This document shows, in pieces, positions 12,661 to 27,000 of a DNA stretch of 64,000 nt. Below the pieces are notes generated by a model. It was not told the origin of the DNA, made no database searches, and saw only the letters and a list, made by a program, of their open reading frames with translations. The stretch's first letter is position 1; each line of letters opens with the position of its first letter. This DNA is from Isoetes taiwanensis. Its lineage: Eukaryota; Streptophyta; Lycopodiopsida; Isoetales; Isoetaceae. Made by a program: the position numbers and the translations under genes. The stretch lies in contig JAJEKV010000002.1 of assembly GCA_021234155.1 (NCBI GenBank), positions 12,941,577 through 13,005,576 on the forward strand, written 5' to 3'.

Positions 12661-15600
12661 ACACCATGCTTGATAATGTTTCTATCCTTCAACCGAAGGA
12701 GGAAGAAAGGAAGAAAGAAAGTTGAAGCCCGCACCATGAAAGAAAGTTGAAGCTGTTGCTTTGGCATTATTGCAAGCATAATGGGTTGCAAGAAATTGTG
12801 GTATTGCATTTCTGCATAACAATTTGTACTAGGTTTTGGGCAAAATTGTTGATTCGCTATAGCTTTGCATTGCATTGCAATTATGATAATCTCAATTTAG
12901 ATAAAGTCATATTCTACTATCATGCATGTTTTAAGTTGAACTGATATACATTTTGTGGGATGCAGAAGATGCCCTGCCATTAACATGGACAATAAGGATG
13001 AAGGTTGCACTTTGTGCTACAGAAGGTTTGGAACGTCTAATATTCTTTTAGATTATGTTTTGGATTACACCTAAAGGCAACTTCCTAAAGGCAGAGGATA
13101 ACTGCTATACACAAGAGATACAAGAAGCATATGGGAAGACCCATACATTTAAGATGGATGTTGATCTACCAATCAACATGAACGAGATTAGCAGCAGAGA
13201 AATGCTCAAGTAGAAACTCTAGAAGTGGCATTTTATGCCTTTTTTCTTTGTTTTGTACACCTATTGCATGCCGCTAACACCAAGGCGATCAAAGCAGTGG
13301 AACCTGGCCTAATATGAGACAGATGGATGCTCTCTTCTAACTTGACCCGCATTACATGTTCCCTCGTGGATACGTTATGTTGTCTCCCATCCTAGGACAT
13401 TTTAGACCAGCATTTAGACTTCTCCCATATGGGACTAAAGTGCACATACAAAGATGATAAATAAACCACCCTACTTTGTTTTTGTATTCTCCATGTAATA
13501 TTCCATTTATAGTTCAATCAGAAACTCTATGAAAACTGTTCAAACCACATATAGGAAAAAACAGACGGGCTATGAAATGATTTTTGCCATTATGATTTCT
13601 GCCATTATGTACTATAACTATTCAAACCGCATATAGGAAGCACACATAGTAAGAAAAAGTAGCGCAAAGACATACAAAACCGGCTGCATTAATCTATATA
13701 TAATAATAAAAGCAAATGTGCAGAGCATCCCCTACTACAAAGTTTCTTTTTTCTACAATTTTCATTTCGGACCGTCATGAAAGTAAGTTATTTAGAAACC
13801 ATGGAACGCATTTTCGTCTCTGATTTTCCTCCTTCCTTCAGCTACCTGCTTGTCCTTGACAAAGACATGTAAATTCGGAGACGTGAGGACATAGCGACCA
13901 ATCCTTTTGTATACCTAAGTCCTAAGACGAATCCAAAGTTGATGATGGTTTTTCCATCTAAATTGTCCTATTTTTAACTGCTAGCTTTTATTCAACCGTA
14001 AGGGTTATGCATTTATCCGCAAATTTTATTAAGTTGTTATTGGAGTATAAGGCTTTGCCATTCACGCATTTGTTCGAGAATATCATATATTCGCTGATTC
14101 AAGATCGCATAAATGATGCTTCTCAAGATTATCTAAGATAGACTCATTTTACCATTCAAAGGCAGCTTATTTATCCCAAGCCCGCATTAACCCTTTCTAT
14201 TTGATGTTTTAGCTTATGCCCTATAAGGGCTCAGATCTCTCGCTTATGTGAATTAGGATTCAAAGACTGAGAATGAAAAGGTAAGTGACCCATAGCCATT
14301 TCTCGAAGCTCTTCCTTTTTGTTTAATTGTTTGTAATTTCACCTCGCAAAAGTTCTCGCTTCCTATTTCACAATCTTATTTCCGTGTTCATCTCCATCAC
14401 TATTTGTTTTTTGGCCGAGCTTCCATTTAAATAGCTATTAGAGGTAAGATATACTAATGTTTTCATTATCACATAGACTGTACGTGCTTATCTCTTTTTC
14501 TTTTTTCACTTTATCTATCACCGGGTTTAACATCTATTATTTCTTTTAGGTTGAAAATCCAAGATATCTGTGTCTCTAGATAAGTATCGATATCCATACT
14601 TTTGTATCACACTTTGGAGATTTAAATTAAATTCTTTATGAAACACATATCTCGGCTGACACAATTTGGTACTTGCACTTAGCCTCGTAATGGCTACCTA
14701 CCTAGTACAATTATAAACCCGCATTTGCTTTTATACGTGTTACATATGATCAAGTTGTTTGGTTTGTGTTTGTTGTTTCAAAGGATGAATAACAAAGAAG
14801 TTGTGGATCCGTGAAGACCAGGACCATGGCCGCAGCTGCCGCTGGTTTTGGATTCAGATATCTTTCCTCATAGATATATGTGGGTTTGATCTCGTATAAT
14901 CATTCCAAAGGCTTGAGACTACCCTCACAACTACATGAGCTAAATTATCATACCTAAACCGAGGATCCATCATACATTTATGCTATCCCATTTATATCAC
15001 AAAGTGATCAGTTTTCTCCGCTTGTGCTAGAGAAGAGGTCATGCCATATAGAGTATTCTCTCGACACTTTTTGGCTTGAGGCGTATGTTAACATACACAA
15101 TGCAATTATATGCTAGCAACACCTTGGCTTTGAAGCAGCTGTTCGGCATTGGCATCTCCACATGATTTCGCCATTTTATTTTCCGTAAAAACATTAGTCG
15201 CTCTTTTGTTATTGCATCAGGCTGCATATACATCTAACAATTAGATATCATTGTAATAGTACATGAAATATGACACTTACACAAGTAGTCTCGCTAAGTC
15301 CACGCCTCTATTCACATATCTCTTTCTTATTTATTGGCGAAATGATTTGGTATTAAGGTGAGGTTTGATTCTTAGGCTCTTTGGGGATTCAGGAGTTTTG
15401 GGAAAAAATTGGGAAGTTACTGGCGTCCGCCCGGCAGAGAAGGTGACAAATTAGCAAAGAAGTTGAATGGTTGTTTGACAAAATTGAAGAGAAAAGGCAT
15501 TTCCCAAACCACTCATATGTGCATATCCTTGAGGAAGCAAAGCAGGCGTCTCAGACAGTCTCAGAATCTGGCCATTTTCTCGCCGTGAGGAAAGTATTTA

Positions 15601-16429
15601 TATTCCTATTTATCCTTTCTTTTTCACATCTGTTTTTCAATCTCGTGCTACAAAGCTTACAGCCTTATATCCGTTATGCTTTACATCTCCATTCCTCAAG
15701 CAAATTTGCTGTGGCATTTGATGAGATAGTCAATGGAGGCATGAACCAGTAGAAAATTCAAGATGTTTTTGCTGTGTCGGATGACTTAGAGCTGCTTATA
15801 TTCCGTGAGATTCATTGCTGAAGAATCTGCCACAAAACACACGTCTCAACCTGGCGGTGTATGCCAAGAATAGAAATGTGAATTCCCATCACGTGAATAA
15901 TTACATGGGGAACATTAAGGCAGTATGACCCGACCTTTTGTTTGCATCTATGCTTGAAAGTTCTTATTGTTTATGGTCTTATGCTTTGGCTTGTTCTGTA
16001 GCTGCATTTGCATGATTTCTATGAATTCAATCGGGTTTGCCATGTTTAGTACCACAAGAAGCAATGCATATGATAAGGAAGGCCATAAAATTGGTCATAC
16101 ATATTCTCATGGCTTCGCTTGTATCTGCATGATCCTCATAAATCTCATATCTTGATTAGAGTAAAAGATTGGGGATATTGGATTCGGCAGCCTATTCTTC
16201 ATCAAGCTCTACGCTATTACCGTAAGAAACTTATTGTTGTAATTTCGGAACGGAGTCGTAAATTGTTTGCATAACAATTCCCTCAAATCCAGATCTTACC
16301 TTCCGTACCTGAGTCGTGTCCACAAACCTTTAAGTAACACATTATAAGGCAATGCCGTGACATTTATTTATTCTGTTCACTCAAACCCCAAGGTACTCAC
16401 TAACCCAGCCCTAAAGGCTTTTAATCAAA
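12661..16429. other. No recognisable gene
   Basis: A few short frames (for example 15471-15752 and one near 13060-13205 on the plus strand) have ordinary amino-acid composition but no motif I recognise. They could be remnants of exons. The rest is AT-rich filler. Confidence 0.4.
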
Positions 16430-16660
16430 GTGGGTATTGGTGACATTTGCAACAAAATCTCACTTTTGAATAGCTTCGAACGCTATGTGTTAAATATTAG
16501 GAGAACCCTACTTTCTAAATGCCATCCAAGAGAGACTATGTGCTTCATCTATCGTATTTGCCTTGCAGAGATCATCAATCAGCCCATTATGTGTAATAAT
16601 ATTTGGTTCACATCCCGATTCGCACCTTTTCAAAAGCTTACATGCATCGATGCTTTGTGG
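16430..16660 (-). pseudogene. Pentatricopeptide (PPR) repeat protein fragment
   Basis: Read on the minus strand, about 40 residues match a P-class PPR repeat: a helix containing DACKLLKR, then EPNIITHNGLIDDLCKAN and IDEAHSL, with the proline-asparagine turn at the usual place. A second repeat appears to begin after a stop or shift (GSPNI). PPR proteins bind RNA in mitochondria and chloroplasts and normally carry many tandem repeats. Here only one repeat and part of another remain, with no start and with stops around them. It is a relic rather than a working gene. Confidence 0.75.
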
Positions 16661-19500
16661 TCTACTATATAAGTAATGGCACGGTGACAAAAATACAAAA
16701 TGTGCAAATGCAGATTTTAAGTACCACTTCATCCACGAAGAGGGCATCCACAGGCATATATCCTCAAGGCAGGATAAATAAAATGCAAATTTGAGCAGCT
16801 TCTTGTGGTTTGCAAAGACATGATAGGTTTTTTCTTTTAAAAGGTGTTTTATTTATACGTAATTATCAGGCAGGCCGAGGAATCCTAAGAAAGCACAAAT
16901 AGAGCCAAAATATGTATAGATATGGGCCAATTCATTTTCTAAAAAGACCAGTACCGGAAAGCACAATGGATTTAAAGTCCCTTAGACCCGGCAAGGAAAA
17001 AAAAAAAGGTTGAAATGTTCAAAATATGCAAGATCCTTTCTCGGCTCCTCGTCCCCCTCTCTATGTACATGCACCTAATCCCAGACAAATAAGTGCATTC
17101 TTTTCTAGCCTACAATAGTGTATCTGTGGACTAAAACGAAGTATACAATTTTGTGTCTGGCTCACCGTTTCCTCGAAATAATAGGTTTCAAACGCCTACC
17201 AGGTTTCACCATGTAGCTGTAATGGAGGGGAAATTTGTAGCGCATTGCTTCTTTAAAAGTTTTAGATCTAGCACGTAAAGAAGAAAAAAAGGGTATGAAA
17301 CTACATTTTGCATTTACGTATCTAGTTTGTGTATCTTAAATTTTCGTGCAGGCCCAATCTCTAAATTTGAGAACACCACAAACCCCAAAAATTGAAGCTA
17401 ACACTTGGGCTTCTTTTGGTTTTTTTTGTTGTTTGACTTGACAAAGTTTAAGCTCATTGATGACTATTATTGTCTTCTAATAAGGATAGTTCAACATTTC
17501 TATATTGTTTATTATTGTTTTGTCCCTTTTGGTGTGTGGAAAGAAGCAATTAGTTTATTTACACTTGCCTTTTGTTGGAGGCCATATTTGCTTGCCACTT
17601 TTGTGTTGGTGTGATAATGACTTCAATCTTTGTGCCTTAACCTTAAAGCAATAAAAAGAATCCATCCATGTTCGCCTCCGCTGCATCTCTAATTCTTGAG
17701 CTTGACATATCCATTTCTTGTCACCATCCAAATTCCTGTACATTTTGATGCTGCCTCCATTTATCTTTAACCTGGCAACTTGGGCATTTTCTAATTGCCT
17801 TTAAAATGGATGATCGTGATTTCCAAAGGTGATGCATAATTCCTTCAATGGCTACTTGCTAGAAGGTAGTGAACCCATCCCCAAATGATGTGCTCTCAGG
17901 TCAAATCATGAAGTAAATGATGAAATGTCGTTTTCATGCTATCCCCAATACTACAAAGTAAAACCATGTAGGGTTAAATCAAGTACACACTGCTATAAGA
18001 CAACACCATCTAACAAGCTACAAATGAAAGTTTTAGCACAAAAATGAAATAAACGGTCCAAAATGAAAGCTTTAACACAAAATAAACAAACATCAAACGC
18101 AAATGTGTCATCGATTTCTACTTACATGACACACACTTTCACAAAAGCATATATACTAAAACTCATTCTTCATCTCAACAAAAACACAAGTTCCACATTT
18201 CGATTTCCTACTTACATGACACTTTCAATAAAAAGACATAGACAAAATTGATTTTTCCATTTCCTAACAAAATACAGCACCAATAGAAGGCCATTCTCAC
18301 ATTATAAAACCCCAAAACAATCATATAATCAACCTCAAGCCACTTTTAATACAATTTCAATATTTTATGCCCGACAAAAAGCCCAAAGAACTGGCACTTT
18401 TTCTAGTATATATATAAAAAGCTAAGTACAACGTTTATATTACATAACAAAGCTAAGATAAAGATAAGATAAGAATTTTTACGTCCACGGGAAGTTGTGA
18501 AAATTGTAGTAAAATGGGAAATCATTAAATTTGAAATTGTAATAAAAACGCTCAGTACTACAAAACCACAGAAACTCACTTACTTTTCAAACCTAGACTA
18601 TTGTCCCAAACCATTCAATAATGCTTAGGTAAGTACAAAACGAAAAACGTGAGTTTCTAACCTTAGCCCAGCAACGTTGGGCCTCTGTGGATTTGTTACT
18701 AAATTATATCGATATTAAATGTAAGATCCAAACATACCAAATAAAATAGGCAAATCGGATAGAGTTATGCATATTTAAAATAATAATCTATAATATCACA
18801 AAGTGCCTTGCTTTATAAAATTATCACACGCAAATAACGTGCATATGTGTACAGTAGAGGAGCATACTTTGCAAAAACAACCAAACTCATAACAATTACA
18901 AAAATAAGAGTTACATAGCGAGCATATTTACAAGCTCCCAAATATAAGCCCCCCAATGCATTATATACTTGCATTTACAGATAAAGATTACTAAAATGTC
19001 TGAACATATGGTGGTATTGTAGTTAATACATCCTCATCAACGGTATTAATCAAACAAACACACCCAACATAACACAATTCTAGCGAAAGGAATTTGATAT
19101 AGAAATGTTCTTGGGAAATTGAAGAATTTGTCATGGTTTGTAATGGTTTGCTTTTCTTATTGCATCCAAAACATTTACGAGCTTCCAAGCTATGCCCAAC
19201 AATGCTGGGCATACTTACTAGTTATTATACTATTATTCAATCCAATAGTTATCAGTTATGTCATTATAACAATAACTCCTAATGTTTCGGTTTATTATTA
19301 TATATACAATTATTCCTCGAGTAAGTATTCCTGCAACACATTACATAAACAAGTTGTAAGTTCAGAGTTCGACCGCCCTCCTGAGTTTATTGGCTCACAG
19401 CCAACACGCTAAATGGCCACAGCCAAAATTTTTGGTTATATAGGTGACCACCCCACCTATCTACATGGATGGCTAATCTCCCAGGAAGAGGGTGAATCTT
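16661..19500. other. No recognisable gene; AT-rich
   Basis: This is AT-rich sequence with several runs of A or T and only short open frames. I recognise no coding motif, RNA gene or repeat boundary. Confidence 0.45.
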
Positions 19501-20159
19501 CCATAATGTGGAGACAAATTTCATATGCATATATGCCACTCATGCTACACCTTTAGTTGCCCGGGGCCATGGAGTGATAGGGTCCTTTCCCGTGATATGG
19601 GGCGTGAAGGCCAGATTCCTCCTATCAAAGCATATATATGGGGCTAGAGGCTTCGTCAACACCTCAAATGACCTTCCTTTTCTTCGAGAGGTGGTCTACT
19701 CGACGTAAGTAGACTTTTCCAAGCAAAGACCGCCGTCATGCCTACATTGACATTACACCACGCCCCAGAGATCACCGTAGTAATCTCATCATCGGAAGTT
19801 ACAACGCATGCAACCCTTACCTAGGTTGCATGCGCGATTATACTTAACTAGGCAATAATCTACACAAATCGACATGCCCGAAATGGGACATTTTCTGGTG
19901 ATGAATCTTGTCAGCCCCATTTGCTCCAAACGTGGGTACCGTTTTTCCAGATCTCTTTAAGTACCCACGCCGCGTTTTCTCCACCGCAAGAAGTGTTTCC
20001 ACTTGACCAAGTATTGAGAAAACTCCGACCTCTTGTTTTCTTAACAAGCTTTATCGAATTAGCCTCGAACTATTTCCAACTCCGCTTCTTCTCATTATTA
20101 CCAACATCAAGCAGCAGATGTCCAAACTTCTTTCCGATTGGGAGTATGCTTCTTTAGCG

Positions 20160-21070
20160 CACTAATGCGGGCTGCTTCAGTGACTCTGCGCCACAAAGTC
20201 CTTGTAGATTGGTTACCCACTCTTCTTGACTATTTTGTATGTCCACCACCCTGAGCAAAGTTTTGCAATTCCCTCGGCGCGGAGCTTCTCACCGCTTCAC
20301 CTTTGATCTTGAGCCACACATTGTCGCCAACTTCAACCTTGACCGCTCGATGCTTGTCAAGCATGCCTTGATCTAATTCTTGCTGCTAGGAGATATCGTG
20401 ACTTCTTCCACCAGCTATGTCGCCAACATTTGCACTCATCACTTTTGACATTACACGGATTGTGCCAAGTGGTCTGAGTTAGTATCAGAGTCAGAGTTGA
20501 CTTGAACGGGCGCATATTTGGGATGATTCCCGCTTGCGCTATTAAATTCCACCAAGTAGCCAAATTCCTTCCCACATGTCTTGCTTGTTCCAGACATAGT
20601 TTCCTTTGTCTTCCAATATTCCGCTGACACGCCCGCTTGCCCATCCGGCCTCTGCGGGATGATAGGCCGTGTCGCGACAGCTTCGCTCCGGACGCTAGAA
20701 GAGATCCTGCCGTAAGGCACTGGCGAACTCGATCTCTCACGAGATACTTCCCTTTGGCATGCCATGAAGTCTGAAAAATCTCGGCAAAGAGCTTTGGCCG
20801 TAGTCCATAAATGCGTCCGTGGTCCCTGCGAAGGTACAAATGCCTACAAATCCTGTCGACTACCTACCATCAAGGCATCCTCTTACTCTTTTTTACCGCC
20901 CTGGTACCCCGCTATAAAGTCCATGTCGACGACTTCCACTTAGCCGCTGGCACCGCTTAGTGGTTCCAATGCCCCCGTATTCCGGAGTTGTTCGGGCTTT
21001 TGTTTGTCGGTACCGACACTCCTTGATGTAGCTGGCTATCTTCTTCATTCTACTAATAGTAGCCGCTACG
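20160..21070 (-). pseudogene. Ty3/gypsy integrase remnant
   Basis: Minus-strand frames, joined across several shifts and stops, follow a plant Ty3/gypsy integrase in order. Near 21070-20880 there is a zinc-finger-like part (ASYIKECRYRQTKAR) followed by VVDMDFIAGYQGGK. Near 20690-20490 comes the core with a HP..DGQ stretch and FNSASGNHPKYAPVQVN, corresponding to the usual EFAYN..h.st..sPF segment. Near 20360-20250 there is VEVGDNVWLKI, typical of the C-terminal part. Frame breaks are frequent, so this cannot make an active enzyme. It belongs with the RT/RNase H piece at 21135-22030. Confidence 0.8.
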
Positions 21071-21134
21071 CACTTTGAAGTATGTCTTCATGAATCCTCA
21101 AGGTGGCCTATTGGGCTGTTGTGGGTGTCGAGGA

Positions 21135-22030
21135 TCAACTTCTTACCCAGATGATTCTTCTCGCACGCGACAACTTGCCTACTAGATAGGAGGTTACCTT
21201 CCTTCTAAAATTTTTGAAGGTTTCCTTCTTATTCTGTTTTGCTTCCTTGCAAGCTTGCTCATATACTTCCTTGAAGTCCACATCCGCTAAGGTTTCTTCT
21301 ATTTTTCCAAATCGGCGAGCCGCCGAGATTATGCTGCGCGGCACCCCGTTGTCGCGATGATTCAAGCACAAATACGCTTCTATCGGTCTCAAAGTCATTC
21401 TGTTCCATCCACCTTCCTTCCATTTAGCTGGCTGCGTGAATAATGCGATCGGCGACCGCACCGGATCCCTCCTGGAGGTAATGCCTCCAGATTCAACAAA
21501 CGCAGCGCTTCAACGCGCCTGCAACTTGTAAGGACGACGCTTATTACCCGCCGTTTTCATCTTCCGAGCCAGACGCTATTACCCGCTTCTTTTCGTGATG
21601 AGACCGCACTGCGGGCTATCTTGCTTGCGTCCGCCGCCACTAACTTGTCCTTTTCCGGTCCGCGGTCATATCTGGCCAAGCACAAAGCTTCCTTCAACAA
21701 CTCAAATCCCGCTTGGGCTTTCGTCGTCCGCCTACCTTTACCCCAACTGGCTGGGCAAATATACTTCGCCTTCACCAACCTTCTAATACCTCATAGGCCA
21801 AGGAAACTGACCTCATGGACGCTCTTTGGTGCCTGGCCATTGATATCGCTGGGCTCAACGGCGTGGGTCTCATTTGGTGATCTCTTCGCTGAAATTACGA
21901 CCGAGGTATTCTACCTTCTCGCTGCATTAGGGCGATTTAGTCTCAAATACCCATATCTTGGCTTTCTACCCACCATGTTTCGCACCAATGATGTTTGTAC
22001 ATTTTTTTCCAAAAGTCGATATTAGCCGCG
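21135..22030 (-). pseudogene. Ty3/gypsy reverse transcriptase C-terminus and RNase H remnant
   Basis: On the minus strand, 21900-21790 reads like the end of a gypsy RT (VEYLGRNFSEEITK, then degenerate P-rich turns). Positions 21778-21557 contain FELLKEALC and VAADASKIA, the entry into RNase H with its first aspartate. The frame at 21461-21135 (FKEVYEQACKEAKQN) fills the linker before integrase. The order RT, RNase H, integrase is that of Ty3/gypsy. Stops and shifts show decay. The polypurine stretch near 22710-22750 is outside the pol region and may be unrelated. Confidence 0.75.
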
Positions 22031-23734
22031 CAGAAAGAGCAGGCTTACTTGGCATCCACATGGCGTAAATTTCATAGGATATACTTCAGTATCTTACTGT
22101 AAATCATATTAATGGCCAGATTTTTCAAAAATCGTATCGCTGACCAAAATAATGCTACTTTTTCCTCAGCCATCGTAGCATGCCCACATGCACAACCACC
22201 TTTTCAAATTTTTGGCACCGTGATCATTGTTCATTAGCCGCCACGCAGATCCTCTCCGCCGCCTTCATTTGGAATCCAAGTCTCCAATAGTGTCTCAGTG
22301 GTTTTGGGGGCGAGCATAGAGTTAAGCAACAACGCTATAGGCGATGTGCTGACAAGCAAACGTGACGCTACATGCCATGTTTTACTAACACCCAAATTTT
22401 CATTCGTTCTACTTTCAGCTCTTCCCATCTACCGATTAAGCTCCCCTCGCCATTCATTCTACAATTCAAACGAATTACCGCATTCTAATTGCATCCATCA
22501 TTACCCTAGTACTCCTACATTGCTTCCGTAGCTCATCATCACTTACAAAACAATAGTATGACGGTGGAAGGATATCTATCCATAGGCTCGTGGGTGAATG
22601 CTATCCTAACGGCGGGTGACTATAGAGTTACATCATTTGTTTACATTCATACGCAATGAATAGGTAGAACTATAGGGTTCAAAATAAATGCTATGGATAG
22701 TATATTGCAAAAAAAAAAGGAAGGGAGGGGAAGGGGTTTGAAGAGGAGGATATTTGCAAATTTGTATGCACTTTGTAAATGTGTGTAGTGATTTCACAAG
22801 TGTGTATCCGCTTCTTTTTTCTTCCCTCTTTGATTTATGTCTACCTACCTAATCAAATATTTTTCTTGGGCTATATTTATCGATGCTCTGATTTGAGACT
22901 AGGGAAAAGTATTTACCTACCTGTTGTCTAACATATGGACATAAGAGACATGCTTTTCCGTATACACTGTGGCAATGGGCATCTAGTTTTACGCTAGAAG
23001 TTAGGAGCCGAGTTTGGAAAGTCGCCCACCAATCTTCGCTATTAACAAAAGCCTTTATGCGAGAATGTGGTGTGTCCTGCAATGAAGAAATGTTTGATAA
23101 GACGCATCCGTGGTTGTTAAAAATGCCATAAAATACGTTCCATTAGAGTGCCACAATGCCACGCATAATAAAGCTCCAAAGACATATTGTATAAAATGTC
23201 GCTTCATGTTTCTTGACCGCTTAACTCAAAGTGTCGCCATATATGGAAACATTGTTAGGTTTGATAAAATAAATAAAAATCTTATTTAATAAAGATTTGG
23301 TTGTTGCAAAGTGTTGGCTGATTATGTGTTTGTATTTTGCTTTGCATTTTGAAAAAGTTTAGTTCATAAAACATAATATAACTTGAATGATACATATTTT
23401 ATATGCAAATGGGAGACTATTATTATAATTCTGCTACATTCATTGGGACAACAAATGAAGTGGATCACACCATGCTAATCTATATTCCAACCTTATAGCT
23501 TATACAAAATTCACAGGATCTTTTTTGGAAAAACATGACTTCCATAGTAAAATTACTTTGATTATCTTTTAATAAAAAAGAAATATATATGTGCTCCTAT
23601 TTGAAGTATTATGTGATATGTGATCAGCCATTTATTGATAAAGTGTTTGCTTGAAAAGGGCTAATAACTTTATGTACTACTAGAGTTGGTAAAGTATTTT
23701 AGATTTAAATAGGATGCTTCAATGTGGATCCTTA
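22031..23734. other. No recognisable gene; includes a purine-rich run
   Basis: Positions 22709-22750 are a run of A and G (A10 followed by GGAAGGGAGGGGAAGGGG). The rest is AT-rich with no coding motif. Confidence 0.45.
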
Positions 23735-24085
23735 AAAAGATACGCTTTTAAGCACCAATAACTTGCGCACTTAAAAGGGTAAAGCATTAAATGAGAAGGC
23801 ACTGTGTTTAATTTTAATTCGACAACAATAAGAAAAGTATCACACGCATTTAATGAGTTGCTCCATTTTTGCTGTATATGTACTATTCGCTGTGTGATCC
23901 TCGAAAAATAATATGCTCTTTATGATAATGACTTATGTACTTAAGAGTGTGCCATTTTATACAAATAGAATGAGTACTCAGGTTTAATTTTAATTTCACA
24001 ACAACAAGAAGTGGATCACACCATGCTTAATTTAGTGTCCCTTGCATATGTGATATTCGCTGGTGTGATCCATCTTGGAAAAAAA
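23735..24085 (+). repeat. Tandem repeat, period about 175 bp
   Basis: TTTAATTTTAATT(C/T)(G/C)ACAACAA occurs at 23808 and again at 23983, and each is followed by GTATCACAC or GGATCACACCATGC and later by ATTCGCTG(G)TGTGATCC. The block from GGATCACACC to GGTGTGATCC is itself inverted, so each unit can fold into a hairpin. A related unit lies near 23455-23530. The class is unknown. Confidence 0.6.
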
Positions 24086-27000
24086 ATAGCTTTCAAAGAA
24101 AAGGAAAGAAAGAAATATCTATTTAAAGTGTAAAGTAAGTTAGTGTATATAAAGTGTTGGTTTATTAAAATACTATTTGTTTACGCTTAAGTTGTGTTCA
24201 ATATTTGTGTTTCAGCCATTTTTGTACAAGGATCACACCAAAGTAATTTCTATATGCAATTACTTCAAGGCATGAAGATTTCAAGCAAGAGATCATATGA
24301 TCCTCTTTAAACAAGGACAAGCTTTGACCTTCAATGTTCATAAATTTATGACAAGTTTGCATATAAGAATGTCACATATCATATTTTAAAATGGCCATCA
24401 AATGGATAACTAGTCAAAGAGTTCTTCTACTACTTAAAGAGTTTCAAGACTATTTTGCTATATTCTAAATAGCAATAGATTTTTAAAGGAATCTATTGTT
24501 GCAAAAGTAGTCAAAGACTTCTCTTGTATTAGCGTGTGTATCTAAACACAAATTCATAACCTTTGTGTAATTTCCAAGAATGTATAAACCCTTCACATTG
24601 TAAAGTATAATGTCATTTATTAGCATCTTCATGACATTTCCCTCTTCTTATCTGGAAGCGCTCATCTCAAGGAACCGACTGACCTCAATGCTCCATCCTC
24701 TCTCAATCTCACAATATCCTAGGAGGCCGAGTTACCGCCACCACAAAATTCCGACTAAACTGAAACGTCCCGAATGATCTGCTTGCCACTCAACGCGACC
24801 AATGGATATAAACCGCTATATCCGCTTCAGATGTCGCATTAATCTTTGAGCCTCGGCAAGACACAACACGCCGAGGTATAAGTCGCGAGTCACGGATCCT
24901 ATCCACACATCATTTGAGCTTCCACATCGCGGGATCGTATGGCCTTAAATGAAGGTGTACAACCATCATTCAATTAAATTGGGATTATGTCTCGTCCAAA
25001 ATCGCCGGTCAGGCTGCTATTATAGGCCATTTTAGCTATATAACCATGTGCTAAATTGATGAAACCAAAATATGATATTTAACCTAAAAATTTTATGTTT
25101 TGGCAACATAAAACCTTAAAAATTGCATATTTTAAACACAATTATCCCAACAAATTTGTAGAGTAAAATAACAAGTATATTTGAATAACTAACTGCAAGA
25201 AAGTCCTTATTTTCGAATGAAAATCACATCACGATTTTGTGGATATAAAACATACTACATTTATGCAGATTCAACTCAAATATTTATACAAACAATAAAA
25301 TTTATGTCCTACAAAATGGTCAAAACATTTTCACAAACGTGAAGAGCCTTTATAATGCCCCGAAGGCGATTTTATCCCAAAACTACTTAAAATGTCCTAC
25401 AAAAATAGCTAAAAAACCGCTTAGGAGAAAAAATACAACAAAAACATCCTAATAAAACAGCTTAAAAGAACAACTTTTATGGAAAAGTAATACAAAATCG
25501 CTACCATGCTGATTTAATTGCTGACAATCACTCAAATGTCCTAAAAATGTCCAAACAAAAAATAAGGAATAGGCTAATTTCAAATCAAGGCCGCCAAGCC
25601 ATTTTCTAATTTTTTTTTGAATTTTTTTTTGAATTTTTTTTTTTTTCAACACTTAAATCGCTACCAAAGCGCCATTTCAACTATATTTCACAAACCCCTC
25701 GCAACATCACAAAATTGAGCAAATTTTAACTCGCAACATCACGAATTGAGCAAATTTCCCGCTTTGATCTTGAAATTAGTACCAGAATACCCTCAAAGTA
25801 GTTCGATTTGACAGCTAGATCATGTCCAACCCCAAAGCCCCTTCCACAATTGTGATTTTGAGTATTTTGGGCTGATTCAACATCGTAATTTGTATTGCCG
25901 CTAACCTAACGTCAAAATTACAAGGGCTTTCCAACAATCACTGACTATTACCATCCCGCCGAAGTCTACCTAGCAATAACAAGAGTAATATCTAGAAGAG
26001 ATAATGTATGAGATATTGGTAGTATACCCAGCCAAAGATCCGTTAAGAGATACCGTAGTATTGTATTGCTGCTGCCCTGGCCGTGGCTCCAAGTGCTTCA
26101 TCCACTGTTCCATCCGCCACCTGCCCACCCCGGCACCATGGAAAAAGCCTTAATGTCCCCTATGGAAAAGCTCTCGGATGTGGGAAAGCTCACTGTGGAA
26201 AACCCTACCCGAGTATGGTAAAAGAGGCGTGGACCCTTTTGTTGAGAGAAACGTAAGAAAACACAAAAAACTAAGGCGGAGCAACTAAAAAGCGAAAAGA
26301 GGAGTAAAAGAAAAGCGGAATTTAGGAGGAGGGAAAAAATAAGGAGAGGGAGCAAAAGAATAGAGATCAAAAAGGGGAAAACTGACAATCAAAATTGAAA
26401 ATTGAAACTAAAACAAGAAAGGCTGATGGAGAGAAAACAAAAAAAATGGCGGATTCGGGAACAAAACAAAACGCTGGACGGAAAAGTACCCAAAAATTAA
26501 GACATATTCTCCTCAATTTTTTGAATGATGGTTGTACAATTTGTATGCCCCAAAGATTACCTGCAGGAGTCAACGTCCGCATCTAACCTCGCTTTTGAAA
26601 TTTGCAACGTGTATATGGAATCGAAAAGTCTATTCTCCTACAATCCATGCTTTATACATTACAAATTCAAATTTCGAATTGTAGGGCGGAAGCCCCGTAT
26701 TGGGATGAAGTAAAGCATCCCGTTAATGCTGTCTACATGGACTAATCAAGGAATACTGCTTAAACCGTAACTTTGGGCCGAGGCAGAAAAAATTCAGCCC
26801 CGTTGGGAAAATCAGCCTTGCAAGATCCAACTTATGAAATGGCGCAGCTTCTGAATTTTTAATCGAAGGCTGACTACGTAACTCAAATGGAGGGCCTAAA
26901 CTTCTCCATGTGGAACCAAATCTATATATGCAGTACCGGGGAGTCCGATACAAAGCTTCAACCTACACACTTCAAATTTTGAAATGTGGAAGGCGGGAAG

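Noticed and set aside
13690-14706. Helitron suggested by TCTATATATAATAATAAAAG and a later CTAGT
   Set aside because: The 3' end lacks a convincing hairpin and no helicase or Rep motif is seen; the start word is common in AT-rich DNA.
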